Below are positions 18,046 to 25,481 of a stretch of DNA of 64,000 nucleotides, piece after piece; positions within the stretch are counted from its first letter, which is position 1; every line of letters begins with the position of its first letter. The translations under genes were made by a program, and so were the position numbers. The notes beneath the pieces were generated by a model. It saw only the letters and a list, made by a program, of their open reading frames with translations. It had not been told where the DNA came from and did no database searches. This DNA comes from Burkholderia diffusa (lineage in GTDB: Bacteria; Pseudomonadota; Gammaproteobacteria; Burkholderiales; Burkholderiaceae), in assembly GCF_001718315.1 (NCBI RefSeq), contig NZ_CP013363.1:2046001-2110000 (forward strand), read 5' to 3'.

Positions 18046-19071
18046 ATGTCGCCCGACCGCACAGCGTCGCTGTCCCACTTCGCGTTCATGCCCTTGCCGA
18101 ACTTCACGATGATCGCGTTCACCAATGCGATCGAGGTGCTTCGGATGGCGAACTACCTGAGCGGCCAGCCGCTCTATCGCTGGTCGATCATCAGCCCGGA
18201 CGGCGGCCCGGTTACGGCGAGCAACGGCCTCACGGTCGACACGGGCCCGGCCGAATGCGTGGGGCAGCCGGATATCGTATTCGTGTGCGGCGGTGTCGAC
18301 GTGCAACGCGCGACCACGCCCGCCCATCTGTCGACGCTGCGCCGCTTCGCGCGCATGGGGCTACCGCTCGGCAGCCTGTGCACGGGCACCTATGCGCTCG
18401 CGAAGTCGGGGCTGCTCGCGGGCTACGCATGCGCGATCCACTGGGAAAACATGTCGGCGCTGAAGGAAGAGTTTCCTGACACGCGGTTCCTGAAGGAACT
18501 GTTCGTGATCGACCGCGACCGCATTACGTGCACGGGCGGCGTCGCGCCGCTCGACATGATGCTGAACCTGATCGCCGCGCGCGTGGGCACCGCGCGCGTC
18601 ACGCAGATCGCCGAGCAGTTCATCGTCGAACACGTGCGCGACACGAGCGCGCAACAGCGGATGCCGCTCGTCGCGCGGCTCGGCTCGGCGAACAAGTCGC
18701 TGTTCGAAGTGATCTCGCTGATGGAGAACAACATCGAGGAGCCGCTGTCGCGCGAGGAACTCGCACGACTCGCGAACATGTCGCAGCGCCAGCTGCAACG
18801 CCTGTTCCGCGAGCATCTCGGGATGACGCCAACGCACTATTACCTGACGCTGCGGCTGCGCCGCGCGCGCGAGTTGCTGCTGCAGACCGACATGTCGATC
18901 ATGCACATCACGATGGCGTGCGGCTTCCAGTCGGCCTGCCACTTCAGCAAGAGTTATCGCGATGCGTTCGGCGTCGCGCCGACGCGCGAGCGCCGCAAGC
19001 AGGTCGCACCGCTCGCGCAGGGCACGGCGGCAAGCGCGCCGGCGTTTCCCGCTCATTTGATTCATGCGTGA
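18046..19071 (+). CDS. gbdR: AraC-family activator of glycine betaine catabolism
   Basis: A 341-residue regulator with an N-terminal DJ-1/glutamine-amidotransferase-like sensor domain (about 10-190, including GLPLGSLCTGTYALAKSGLL) and a C-terminal AraC double helix-turn-helix (about 225-325: LSREELARLANMSQRQLQRLF, then the second helix pair in SIMHITMACGFQSACHFSKSYRDAFGVAP, each quoted in part). The combination, and divergence from the betaine catabolic genes, matches GbdR, which responds to betaine and dimethylglycine and activates gbc, dgc and related genes. ATG at 18046 follows AAGGAACG. Confidence 0.92.
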   Translation: MSPDRTASLSHFAFMPLPNFTMIAFTNAIEVLRMANYLSGQPLYRWSIISPDGGPVTASNGLTVDTGPAECVGQPDIVFVCGGVDVQRATTPAHLSTLRRFARMGLPLGSLCTGTYALAKSGLLAGYACAIHWENMSALKEEFPDTRFLKELFVIDRDRITCTGGVAPLDMMLNLIAARVGTARVTQIAEQFIVEHVRDTSAQQRMPLVARLGSANKSLFEVISLMENNIEEPLSREELARLANMSQRQLQRLFREHLGMTPTHYYLTLRLRRARELLLQTDMSIMHITMACGFQSACHFSKSYRDAFGVAPTRERRKQVAPLAQGTAASAPAFPAHLIHA

Positions 19072-19613
19072 CGCGGGCGTGGTGCGATAAAAGTTCTGCG
19101 GTCTTGAAACCTGATGCCGAGAGGCCAAGCAAGCGCGATCGCAAACGCCACGCAGCGGGTCTGGCCTCTCGGCGCGACGCATTCGCGCCACGTCTCCTGA
19201 CGGCATTGCTGCTGTAGCCGGGGTTCCCTCTCCGCGGTCTCCCCCCAATTGCAAGAACGTGCCCACCGGAAATTGGGGACGTCGCACCGGGACAGCGCCG
19301 CCCATCCATGCCGACAACTCCCTGGAACAGAAATTCTGCGTCCCTCGCGAGACCTCGTCCGCCGTTGCCCCACGCGAAGATCGGCGCGAGCATCCGTGCA
19401 GTGCGTCCGTTACGGGTTAAGGTCGCCGCATCTCGTACGGGGCGTGTCACACGAGTCGAGATCACGCGCTCATCGAGCGCCTCGTCATTGCTGAGTGTCA
19501 AGGCATTTCATTTTCAGTCGAAGTTAAAACTAAAAATCATCCTCGTCTGATATCCAAGCCGGTCGTTACCGGCGACCGTTCATAGCTCGTCCACTCATGT
19601 GAAATCCGGGCTA
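19072..19613. other. Intergenic region between gbdR and the PAAR module
   Basis: About 540 bp without a convincing gene. It holds the long-arm inverted repeat at 19116-19173 and then becomes visibly AT-richer from about 19500, marking the left boundary of the compositionally distinct module downstream. No promoter could be assigned. Confidence 0.5.
19116..19173. repeat. Perfect 12-bp inverted repeat downstream of gbdR
   Basis: GCCGAGAGGCCA (19116-19127) and TGGCCTCTCGGC (19162-19173) are perfect complements separated by 34 nt. It begins 45 nt after the gbdR stop. There is no T-run, so it is not a classical terminator; it could stabilise the mRNA end, be a dispersed palindrome, or bind a protein. 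Confidence 0.7.
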
Positions 19614-20276
19614 ATGACAGAAAAAGAACCAGACCATTGTCCGTATTTTCTTCATTCGTCGATCCGGCTCTACGCGATGGTGAAGCAGCTACACACCACG
19701 CGGGTCTTCAAGTCCGACGCAGCCGATCAGACGTATAGCGGCAACATGCAAATGATCTGCACGACCGATCCGTTCATTTGCACCTACCTTTCACCGCTTG
19801 ACGCGATCATCGGCTCCCGAACGCTCACGCGCGACGATGACCACTTCTGGCCAATCGATTTCCGGCAGGTCGATACCCGTCATTTCATGGAGCAGCACGG
19901 CCGACTCTCGGTCGCCGTGAACTATGCCTACGGAGCGACCGGCGGCCGATTGGCGGTTTCCGACGCCGGCCATCCGTTGATGACCTACACCTTTTCATCC
20001 TTCGACGTGCCGGTCGAACATCGCGATCACTTCACGATCCGGTTTCCCGACAGCGTGGTCGACCAAATCGAAACAGCCTATCTTCGTGCCGGACTGTCCG
20101 GGTTCAGCAGGACACTCGACATGATGGATAAATGGACCGCTGGTCAGATTGCCGAGGCCCAGGCCGAAGCATTGGCAAGAATGCCGTCGACCATTGCTGC
20201 TGAAAGCACGGCGATCGATCAATACGCGATCTATGACCCCGAGTGCGGTGATTGGGTCTTTGCCAACTTCGATTGA
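19614..20276 (+). CDS. Uncharacterised first gene of the PAAR-metallopeptidase module
   Basis: A 220-residue protein (225 if the GTG at 19599 is used; neither start has a strong ribosome site). No signal peptide or membrane segment; no family recognised. It is rich in acidic and aromatic residues, and its C-terminal third is largely helical. It ends 10 nt before the PAAR gene, so it is in the same transcript. By position it could be a loading adaptor or chaperone for the secreted proteins downstream, as many effector clusters start with one, but the sequence itself shows no known adaptor signature. Confidence 0.6.
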   Translation: MTEKEPDHCPYFLHSSIRLYAMVKQLHTTRVFKSDAADQTYSGNMQMICTTDPFICTYLSPLDAIIGSRTLTRDDDHFWPIDFRQVDTRHFMEQHGRLSVAVNYAYGATGGRLAVSDAGHPLMTYTFSSFDVPVEHRDHFTIRFPDSVVDQIETAYLRAGLSGFSRTLDMMDKWTAGQIAEAQAEALARMPSTIAAESTAIDQYAIYDPECGDWVFANFD

Positions 20277-20286
20277 GGAAACGACC

Positions 20287-20838
20287 ATGAGCCGACGAGC
20301 AGTCAGGCACGGCGACCCGACAACAACGGGCGGTGTCGTGATCGCGGTTACGTCCACGATGTTCAATCACGGCAAACAGGTAGCCGTGGATGGCGACAAG
20401 GCGACGTGTGGAAACTGCGAAGGCGCGTTCCCGATAGTGGGTGGCGCTCACCGCATGATCCACCATGGAAGATGTGTTGCTCTGGACGGTGACGTAGTGC
20501 TCTGTCCATGCGGGAAAAACCGGCTCGTCGCCGGTAGCGACAGCACGATTTTCTATGGGAGCGGCAGCGGTCACACTGCGGCAAAACCGCCGGCCACACA
20601 TTCCCCATACGCACCAGCACGCCACGCGCACGGGTCGTTCACCCATGACGAACAATACGTGTTGCGCGATATAGACAGCGGGCGACCGCTCGCGAATGTC
20701 CGCTATCGGATCAGCCTGTCATCCGGGAAGGTATTTACCGGCACGACAGACGCAACAGGCCATACGCAGCGCGTTAGATCCATACATGCGGAATCACTCA
20801 AATTCGAGATTGCGAGAGACGGTAATGCCGATTCCTGA
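20287..20838 (+). CDS. PAAR-domain spike-tip protein with C-terminal extension
   Basis: A 183-residue protein. Residues 1-95 form a PAAR domain: it opens RAVRHGDPTTTGGVVI, has the internal repeats typical of the cone-shaped tip (VAVDGDKATCGNCEG; CVALDGDVVLCPCGKNRLV) and cysteines that can hold the zinc at the apex. After a Pro/Ala/His-rich linker (about 96-113) comes a small beta-rich extension (VLRDIDSGRPLANVRYRI ... TDATGHTQRV) of the prealbumin-like kind found behind other PAAR domains. Start at 20287 follows GAGGAA; the longer frame to 20149 lies inside the previous gene. It would cap a VgrG spike and carry the next gene's product. Confidence 0.85.
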   Translation: MSRRAVRHGDPTTTGGVVIAVTSTMFNHGKQVAVDGDKATCGNCEGAFPIVGGAHRMIHHGRCVALDGDVVLCPCGKNRLVAGSDSTIFYGSGSGHTAAKPPATHSPYAPARHAHGSFTHDEQYVLRDIDSGRPLANVRYRISLSSGKVFTGTTDATGHTQRVRSIHAESLKFEIARDGNADS

Positions 20839-21499
20839 TGACTACGTGTTGGTACATGACACGGCTACAACGAACACGACACCCGGCTCCAAGGTGTATG
20901 TCGACCTCAACACTACGCCGATATGCCCGAACATGAGCAATGAGCAGTTCGCCGAAACCGTCATGCGCGCACGCGACGCAGCCGTCGTGCTCATCAAGGA
21001 CCGCATTGCAGCGGTAGCGCAATGGGACGCCAGCGAACAAGCGCGTGCCACGACCTATTTCGGGCGCGCTGATGCAGTGATTCGCAGCACGTTGTCTTCC
21101 TGCTTGCCACGATTGCTCGCGGCAATGCAGGAGCTTGTTCCGGCAAAGATCGTTCGATGGGATAGTCAAGTTAACAGGAATCTGACTTGCACGATCGTAC
21201 CGGACGACGGTAGAAACCACGCCGCCGTGTGCAAGCCGGACTCCCATAATCGACTCATTGCTGTCTATTCGAAATTTTGCAGCGATTCCTTCGGCGAGCT
21301 GTACCATGCCTGCAAAATAAAGGTGCTGATTCACGAATGTACGCACTACACCGATACATTCGATTCCGATGATGTGATGTATGGAGACACGGAAATTGGG
21401 ATGAAAATATTCGCGATGCAGAACCCCAATCGCGCCATCACCAACGCGGACAGCATCACCGGGTATGTCGCAACCTTTGACAGGACAATCAAACAATGA
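20825..21499 (+). CDS. M35-like (aspzincin) zinc metallopeptidase, candidate secreted toxin
   Basis: A 224-residue protein with the zinc-peptidase motif H-E-C-T-H at 170-174 followed by the aspzincin third-ligand motif D-x-x-Y-G (D183, Y186-G187), and a C-terminal NADSITGY stretch like the end of M35 lysine-specific endopeptidases. No signal peptide, as expected for cargo of a contractile injection system. The ATG at 20825 overlaps the PAAR stop by 14 nt, and its own stop overlaps the next start (ATGA at 21496), so the three are translationally coupled. The peptidase family call rests on the motifs; toxin function is inferred from the PAAR linkage. Confidence 0.75.
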   Translation: MPIPDDYVLVHDTATTNTTPGSKVYVDLNTTPICPNMSNEQFAETVMRARDAAVVLIKDRIAAVAQWDASEQARATTYFGRADAVIRSTLSSCLPRLLAAMQELVPAKIVRWDSQVNRNLTCTIVPDDGRNHAAVCKPDSHNRLIAVYSKFCSDSFGELYHACKIKVLIHECTHYTDTFDSDDVMYGDTEIGMKIFAMQNPNRAITNADSITGYVATFDRTIKQ

Positions 21500-21984
21500 T
21501 CGGACATTCACTCAAATTCAGTGTCGCAACCTGCCTTTTCGCCATGCTGTCACTCCTGCCCGGCGGGGCCACTGCATGTACCATTGGCGAAGAAACACAG
21601 GTGAAATTTCCACCGAACACAGCCGCGTTTTCCAACGCAGACCGAGTGTCAATAGCGAATATCGCTATTGAAGCGAAGAAATGGCCCGATGTGGAAATTC
21701 GAGCCGTTGTAATTGCCGGCGCCTATATTTCCGAAAATGACGTTGACAAATTGAAGGATGCGCGCGCAAAAATTGCGAAATCGTATTTGCAACAGCTCGG
21801 CATCAAATCCGAAAATATTTTTATCGACAAAAAGACATTCACTGAGGAAATGACGGAAAGACAGCCCGACGGCACAATCATCACGCATCAGATGGTCGTG
21901 GAACTGACACCGATATGCAAAGGTAGCTGCGCCTGGATGTGTGACGACCCGCGCGTGAGCCCTCGAAGTAAACCCGTTAATTGA
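21496..21984 (+). CDS. Secreted OmpA-like periplasmic protein, candidate immunity protein
   Basis: A 162-residue protein with a clear signal peptide (hydrophobic core CLFAMLSLLPGGATA, cleavage near residue 27) and a mature domain patterned like the OmpA C-terminal fold: an FPPNTAAFSNADRVSI strand-helix, a VEIRAVVIAGAYIS strand, and a helix with the conserved KDARAKIAKSYLQQLGI. The usual peptidoglycan-binding G-H-T-D motif is not evident. Its start overlaps the metallopeptidase stop by 4 nt. A periplasmic partner coupled to a secreted peptidase fits an immunity protein; an alternative is a peptidoglycan-associated protein with no immunity role. Confidence 0.7.
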   Translation: MIGHSLKFSVATCLFAMLSLLPGGATACTIGEETQVKFPPNTAAFSNADRVSIANIAIEAKKWPDVEIRAVVIAGAYISENDVDKLKDARAKIAKSYLQQLGIKSENIFIDKKTFTEEMTERQPDGTIITHQMVVELTPICKGSCAWMCDDPRVSPRSKPVN

Positions 21985-22019
21985 CGTCTCAGCGCCAATC
22001 GAATTGGGGACCATCGTTG

Positions 22020-22187
22020 ATGGCGACCAAATTCCTGACTGCCGCTGCGCTCACCTTGAGTTGCGCACCTGTAGCGTTCGCGTGTGACGGTCCGTCGAAC
22101 ATGCTGGCCTATTACATCGACCTTGTCTTCCATACTCAGTTTTCAAGCCGGACGAATTCGGGCAATCAGGGCGGCCCGGCGAGCTGA
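22020..22187 (+). CDS. Small secreted protein, possibly a remnant
   Basis: A 55-residue open frame from the ATG at 22020 with a credible signal peptide (MATKFLTAAALTLSCAPVAFA-C) and a short 33-residue mature part. It begins 36 nt after the OmpA-like gene and has no obvious ribosome site. Two readings are possible: a genuine small secreted peptide of the module, or the surviving N-terminus of a duplicated immunity-type gene. No family recognised. Confidence 0.35.
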   Translation: MATKFLTAAALTLSCAPVAFACDGPSNMLAYYIDLVFHTQFSSRTNSGNQGGPAS

Positions 22188-22271
22188 ACGTTAGCCCTCG
22201 ATGTCCCAACCACTGCTGCCCGAACCTGAATCCGATACCCAGGACACACTGACGTTACACGGTGCATTTAT

Positions 22272-22297
22272 CGGCCCGCGCAAAGCGGGCCGTCTTT
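22272..22297. terminator. Rho-independent terminator between convergent units
   Basis: CGGCCCGC (22272-22279), loop GCAAA, GCGGGCCG (22285-22292), then a T-containing tail GTCTTT. It lies between the + strand PAAR module and the convergent discoidin-domain gene and probably serves the module. Confidence 0.75.
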
Positions 22298-22352
22298 CGC
22301 TACTGGGTCAGCCGCTCGCGATCGAGACCTTGAAGACCGCTTCCCTCCCCGC

Positions 22353-23768
22353 TTACGATCCCCACACCTGCATCTCGTCGAGCGAGTAACCCCACTGCGT
22401 CGCCCGCTTCGTGCCCAGCATCCGCACATAGCGGCCCTGCGCGTTCAGGTTCTGCAGCGTGACGTGACCATACGAAACGCCGTTGTTCGTCGAATAGACC
22501 GTCGTCCAGTTCGCGTTGTCGTTGGACGTCTGGATCTGGTAGACGAGCGCGCCCGCGTCCCAGTAGAGATCGACTCTGCTGATCTTCTTTGTTGCACCGA
22601 GATCGACGGAGATCCATTGCGGATCGACGCCCGCGCCTTCCGGCGAATCCCAGCGCGTACTCGTCGTGTTGCCGTCGAACGCCTTGTCCGGCGTCAACGA
22701 CGCGTTGTAGCTCGCCGACGCAGCAGCCGGACGACCTTGCGACAGCAACGTCGGCTGCGCGGCGGCCGGGCCGCCGTAGTAGCTCGAGCCGAGCTTCGCC
22801 TTGGTCGCGTCGGCGTTCACGCCGAATTGCGACAGGCTCCAGCGCTGGCCGGTCGTCACGTCGCCCACATAGAGCTGGTAGCCGCCCGCCGTCGTCGACG
22901 AGAAGAACACGTAGTTCGTACCGGTCACCGGCGCCGGGTCCGAGTTGTTGCTCATGCAGTCGCTGATCGGCAGCGCGTTCGGCGTCGATGCCGGGTCTGC
23001 AGTCTTCGCATAGATCTGGTCGGCGCCGCCCGAGTCCTTCCAGCGCGCATAGAACACCATGCCGTCGCCGCGCACGATCGGATAGTAGGTCTGCAACCCG
23101 GCCGGATGATCGAACACCGCCGTCGCGCCCGTCGCGATCGTGCGCTTCATCAGTCCCATGTTCGAGCCGGTGCCCGTCGCGTAGTAGACGGCGCTCGCGT
23201 CCGGCGCGAGGAACGGCATCGAGTATTCGGCGCCGGCCGGTGCGTTGGTCAGGCTCACGACCGACGTGAACACCGGGCCCGCGCTCGTGTACGACAGCGT
23301 GCCCTGCTTCACGTCGCCGTTCTGCTTGAATACGAGCGTCTTGCCGTCGGCGCTGAACTTCGGATCCTCGTTGCGCGTCGCGCCCGTGCTGTTCGTCAGG
23401 TTGACCGGCGGCGTGCCGGCGCCGAGTTGCAGCATGAACACGTTCCATGCGCCGTTGCTGATGCCCATGAACGCAAGCCACTTGCCGTCGGGGCTGAACA
23501 CGCCGTTCATCGGATCGGTGATGCCCCAGCTGCTCTTGCTCAACTGCGTGAGCGTGCGGGCCGAAAAGTCATACAGGAACAGCTGACTCGTGCCGTCGCC
23601 GTACTTGACGTAGCTGTGATAGACGAGCTTGCCGGTCAGTGCGGCCGGGAACGATGCGTTGGACTGAGTCGGGGGATTGTTGATGCAGGCCGCTTCGGCG
23701 ACGCCGCCGTGCAGCAGGTTGAGCGCATGGCCGACCACGAGGCCCGCGACGAGGAACTTCGATTTCAC
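22353..23768 (-). CDS. Secreted beta-propeller plus discoidin (F5/8 type C) domain protein
   Basis: A 471-residue exported protein. A GTG at 23768 (VKSKFLVAG) is preferred because it opens directly into a signal peptide and follows GGAAG; the longer ATG frame to 23819 adds an atypical leader. Residues about 40-320 have TolB/PD40-like propeller repeats (FSPDGKWLAFMGIS, FSADGKTLVFKQNG). Residues about 335-471 form a discoidin domain (LTPDKAFDGNTTSTRWDS ... GRYVRMLGT ... LDEMQVWG), which usually binds glycans or phospholipid surfaces. Likely binds an extracellular or envelope carbohydrate; the ligand is unknown. Confidence 0.8.
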   Translation of the reverse strand: MKSKFLVAGLVVGHALNLLHGGVAEAACINNPPTQSNASFPAALTGKLVYHSYVKYGDGTSQLFLYDFSARTLTQLSKSSWGITDPMNGVFSPDGKWLAFMGISNGAWNVFMLQLGAGTPPVNLTNSTGATRNEDPKFSADGKTLVFKQNGDVKQGTLSYTSAGPVFTSVVSLTNAPAGAEYSMPFLAPDASAVYYATGTGSNMGLMKRTIATGATAVFDHPAGLQTYYPIVRGDGMVFYARWKDSGGADQIYAKTADPASTPNALPISDCMSNNSDPAPVTGTNYVFFSSTTAGGYQLYVGDVTTGQRWSLSQFGVNADATKAKLGSSYYGGPAAAQPTLLSQGRPAAASASYNASLTPDKAFDGNTTSTRWDSPEGAGVDPQWISVDLGATKKISRVDLYWDAGALVYQIQTSNDNANWTTVYSTNNGVSYGHVTLQNLNAQGRYVRMLGTKRATQWGYSLDEMQVWGS

Positions 23769-24051
23769 GCTGGTTGCTTCCGGGTAAGGTAAGGACGCAG
23801 CAGATCCGGTCCCGCACACGGTGCGCGAGCGTCACGGATCCGCCGTCGGGGAGCGTGAACACCGTATCGATCACGCGGCGGGAATAAAGCTTGCGAAGAA
23901 TGCCGGTTCGCTGGTCTGAAGAAAAGGATCAGAGTCGGTCGAAAACGTGCGTATCAGCACATTGCGAACGATCGATTGGGGCGGGATTGAACGCGGCGGA
24001 CGCCGTGCTACTCTTTTTTCAGCGACGGCCGTGATCGGCCGGAGGCCAGGC

Positions 24052-25473
24052 ATGAAGCGATATGCGGTGCTCGCACAGACGATTGCCGATTCGATCCGGC
24101 GCGGCGACCTGCCGGCAGGCGCGCGCATCCCGACCGTGCGCGCGGCGTGCCGCGCCCATCGTGTAAGTCCTTCCACCGTGTTTCGCGCGTACTACGCGCT
24201 CGAAAGCGAGGGCCTGATCGTTGCGCGCGCGCGCTCCGGTTATTTCGTTGCGAACCTCGATGACAAACGTGTGCGCGCGGGTCACGACACCCCGCGCAAG
24301 CCGGCTGCGTCGCAGATCGGCGACGACGATGCACTGTTCCAGCTGATCGACTCGCTCAAGCGCGACGACATCGTGCCGCTGGGCTCCGCATTCGCCAGCT
24401 ATTCATTGTTTCCGATGAGCAGCCTGTGGCGATACGCGGCGACGGCAGCCCGCAACATGGACCGCGCGAAACTGCTGGCCGGCCTGCCGCCCGGCAATGA
24501 AGCGCTGCGTCGCCAGATTGCGTTGCGGTACCTGAACGCGGGCGCGTCGTTGCCGATGGAAGAAATCGTCATCACGACCGGCGCGGCGGAAGCGCTGACG
24601 CTGAGCCTGCAGGCGCTCACGCGCCCCGGCGACATCGTCGCGATCGAACGCCCTGCGTTCCCCGCGGTGTTGCAGGCCGTGCAGCGACTGCATCTGAAGG
24701 CCATCGAGATTCCAGTCGACCCGCGCACCGGCCTCGACCTCGACGCGCTCGCCGAAGCACTCGACACGCATCCGGTGCGCGCGTGCTGGTTCATGACCTC
24801 GTTCCACAACCCGACCGGCGCGACGCTGCCCGACGAGCGCAAGCGCGCGCTGATCGCACTGCTCGCATCGCACCAGGTGCCGCTGATCGAGGACGACGTG
24901 TTCGGAGAACTACATTTCGGCCCGACGCCCACGCGCCCCGCGAAACTGTATGACGACGACGGGCTCGTGCTGCATTGCGGTTCGTTCTCGAAGTGCCTCG
25001 CCCCGGGATTCCGGGTCGGCTGGGTCGCGGCCGGACGTTATGTGAAGCAGATCAGGCAAGTGAAGAACGCGAGCGCGCCGGCGGCCGACGTGCCCGCGCA
25101 GATGGCCGTGTCCAGTTATCTGCGCAACGGCGCGTACGATCGCTTCCTGCGCAGGCTCCGGCGCAACCTGGCCGCTCACCAGGCGCAGATGCTGGCGGCG
25201 GTACGCGCGTACTTCCCGGCCGACACGGAGGTATATGCGCCGCGTGGCGGATATTTCCTGTGGATCGAATTGCCGCCGCACGTGGATGCGATGCGGTTGT
25301 TCGGCGACGCGATGGAGAATGGGGTCAGCCTCGCGCCCGGGCCGATCTTTTCGATGACGGGTGCCTTTCACCGCTATGTCCGGCTGAACTATGGCCGGCC
25401 GTGGACCCCTGCCGTCGAGGACGCGATGCAGACCATCGGAACGCTCGCGGGGCGGCAACAGCAAACGAGGTAG
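24052..25473 (+). CDS. MocR-type GntR/aminotransferase regulator
   Basis: A 473-residue regulator with an N-terminal GntR winged helix (about 5-70, QTIADSIRRGDLPAGARIPTVRAA and SPSTVFRAYYALE, in part) fused to an aminotransferase-like fold (about 110-470). The PLP lysine region is CGSFSKCLAPGFRVGW, and the Asn/Asp pocket residues lie in TSFHNPTGAT. Start at 24052 follows GGAGGCCAGGC; the upstream frame to 23947 has no family match. Divergent from the discoidin gene with 283 bp between, but MocR targets cannot be deduced from this; it may control the adjacent zinc-ribbon gene. Confidence 0.87.
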   Translation: MKRYAVLAQTIADSIRRGDLPAGARIPTVRAACRAHRVSPSTVFRAYYALESEGLIVARARSGYFVANLDDKRVRAGHDTPRKPAASQIGDDDALFQLIDSLKRDDIVPLGSAFASYSLFPMSSLWRYAATAARNMDRAKLLAGLPPGNEALRRQIALRYLNAGASLPMEEIVITTGAAEALTLSLQALTRPGDIVAIERPAFPAVLQAVQRLHLKAIEIPVDPRTGLDLDALAEALDTHPVRACWFMTSFHNPTGATLPDERKRALIALLASHQVPLIEDDVFGELHFGPTPTRPAKLYDDDGLVLHCGSFSKCLAPGFRVGWVAAGRYVKQIRQVKNASAPAADVPAQMAVSSYLRNGAYDRFLRRLRRNLAAHQAQMLAAVRAYFPADTEVYAPRGGYFLWIELPPHVDAMRLFGDAMENGVSLAPGPIFSMTGAFHRYVRLNYGRPWTPAVEDAMQTIGTLAGRQQQTR

Positions 25474-25481
25474 CAACGATC

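Noticed and set aside
22201-22389. A 62-codon + frame after the effector module
   Set aside because: It runs through the terminator hairpin at 22272 and into the convergent gene; no ribosome site.
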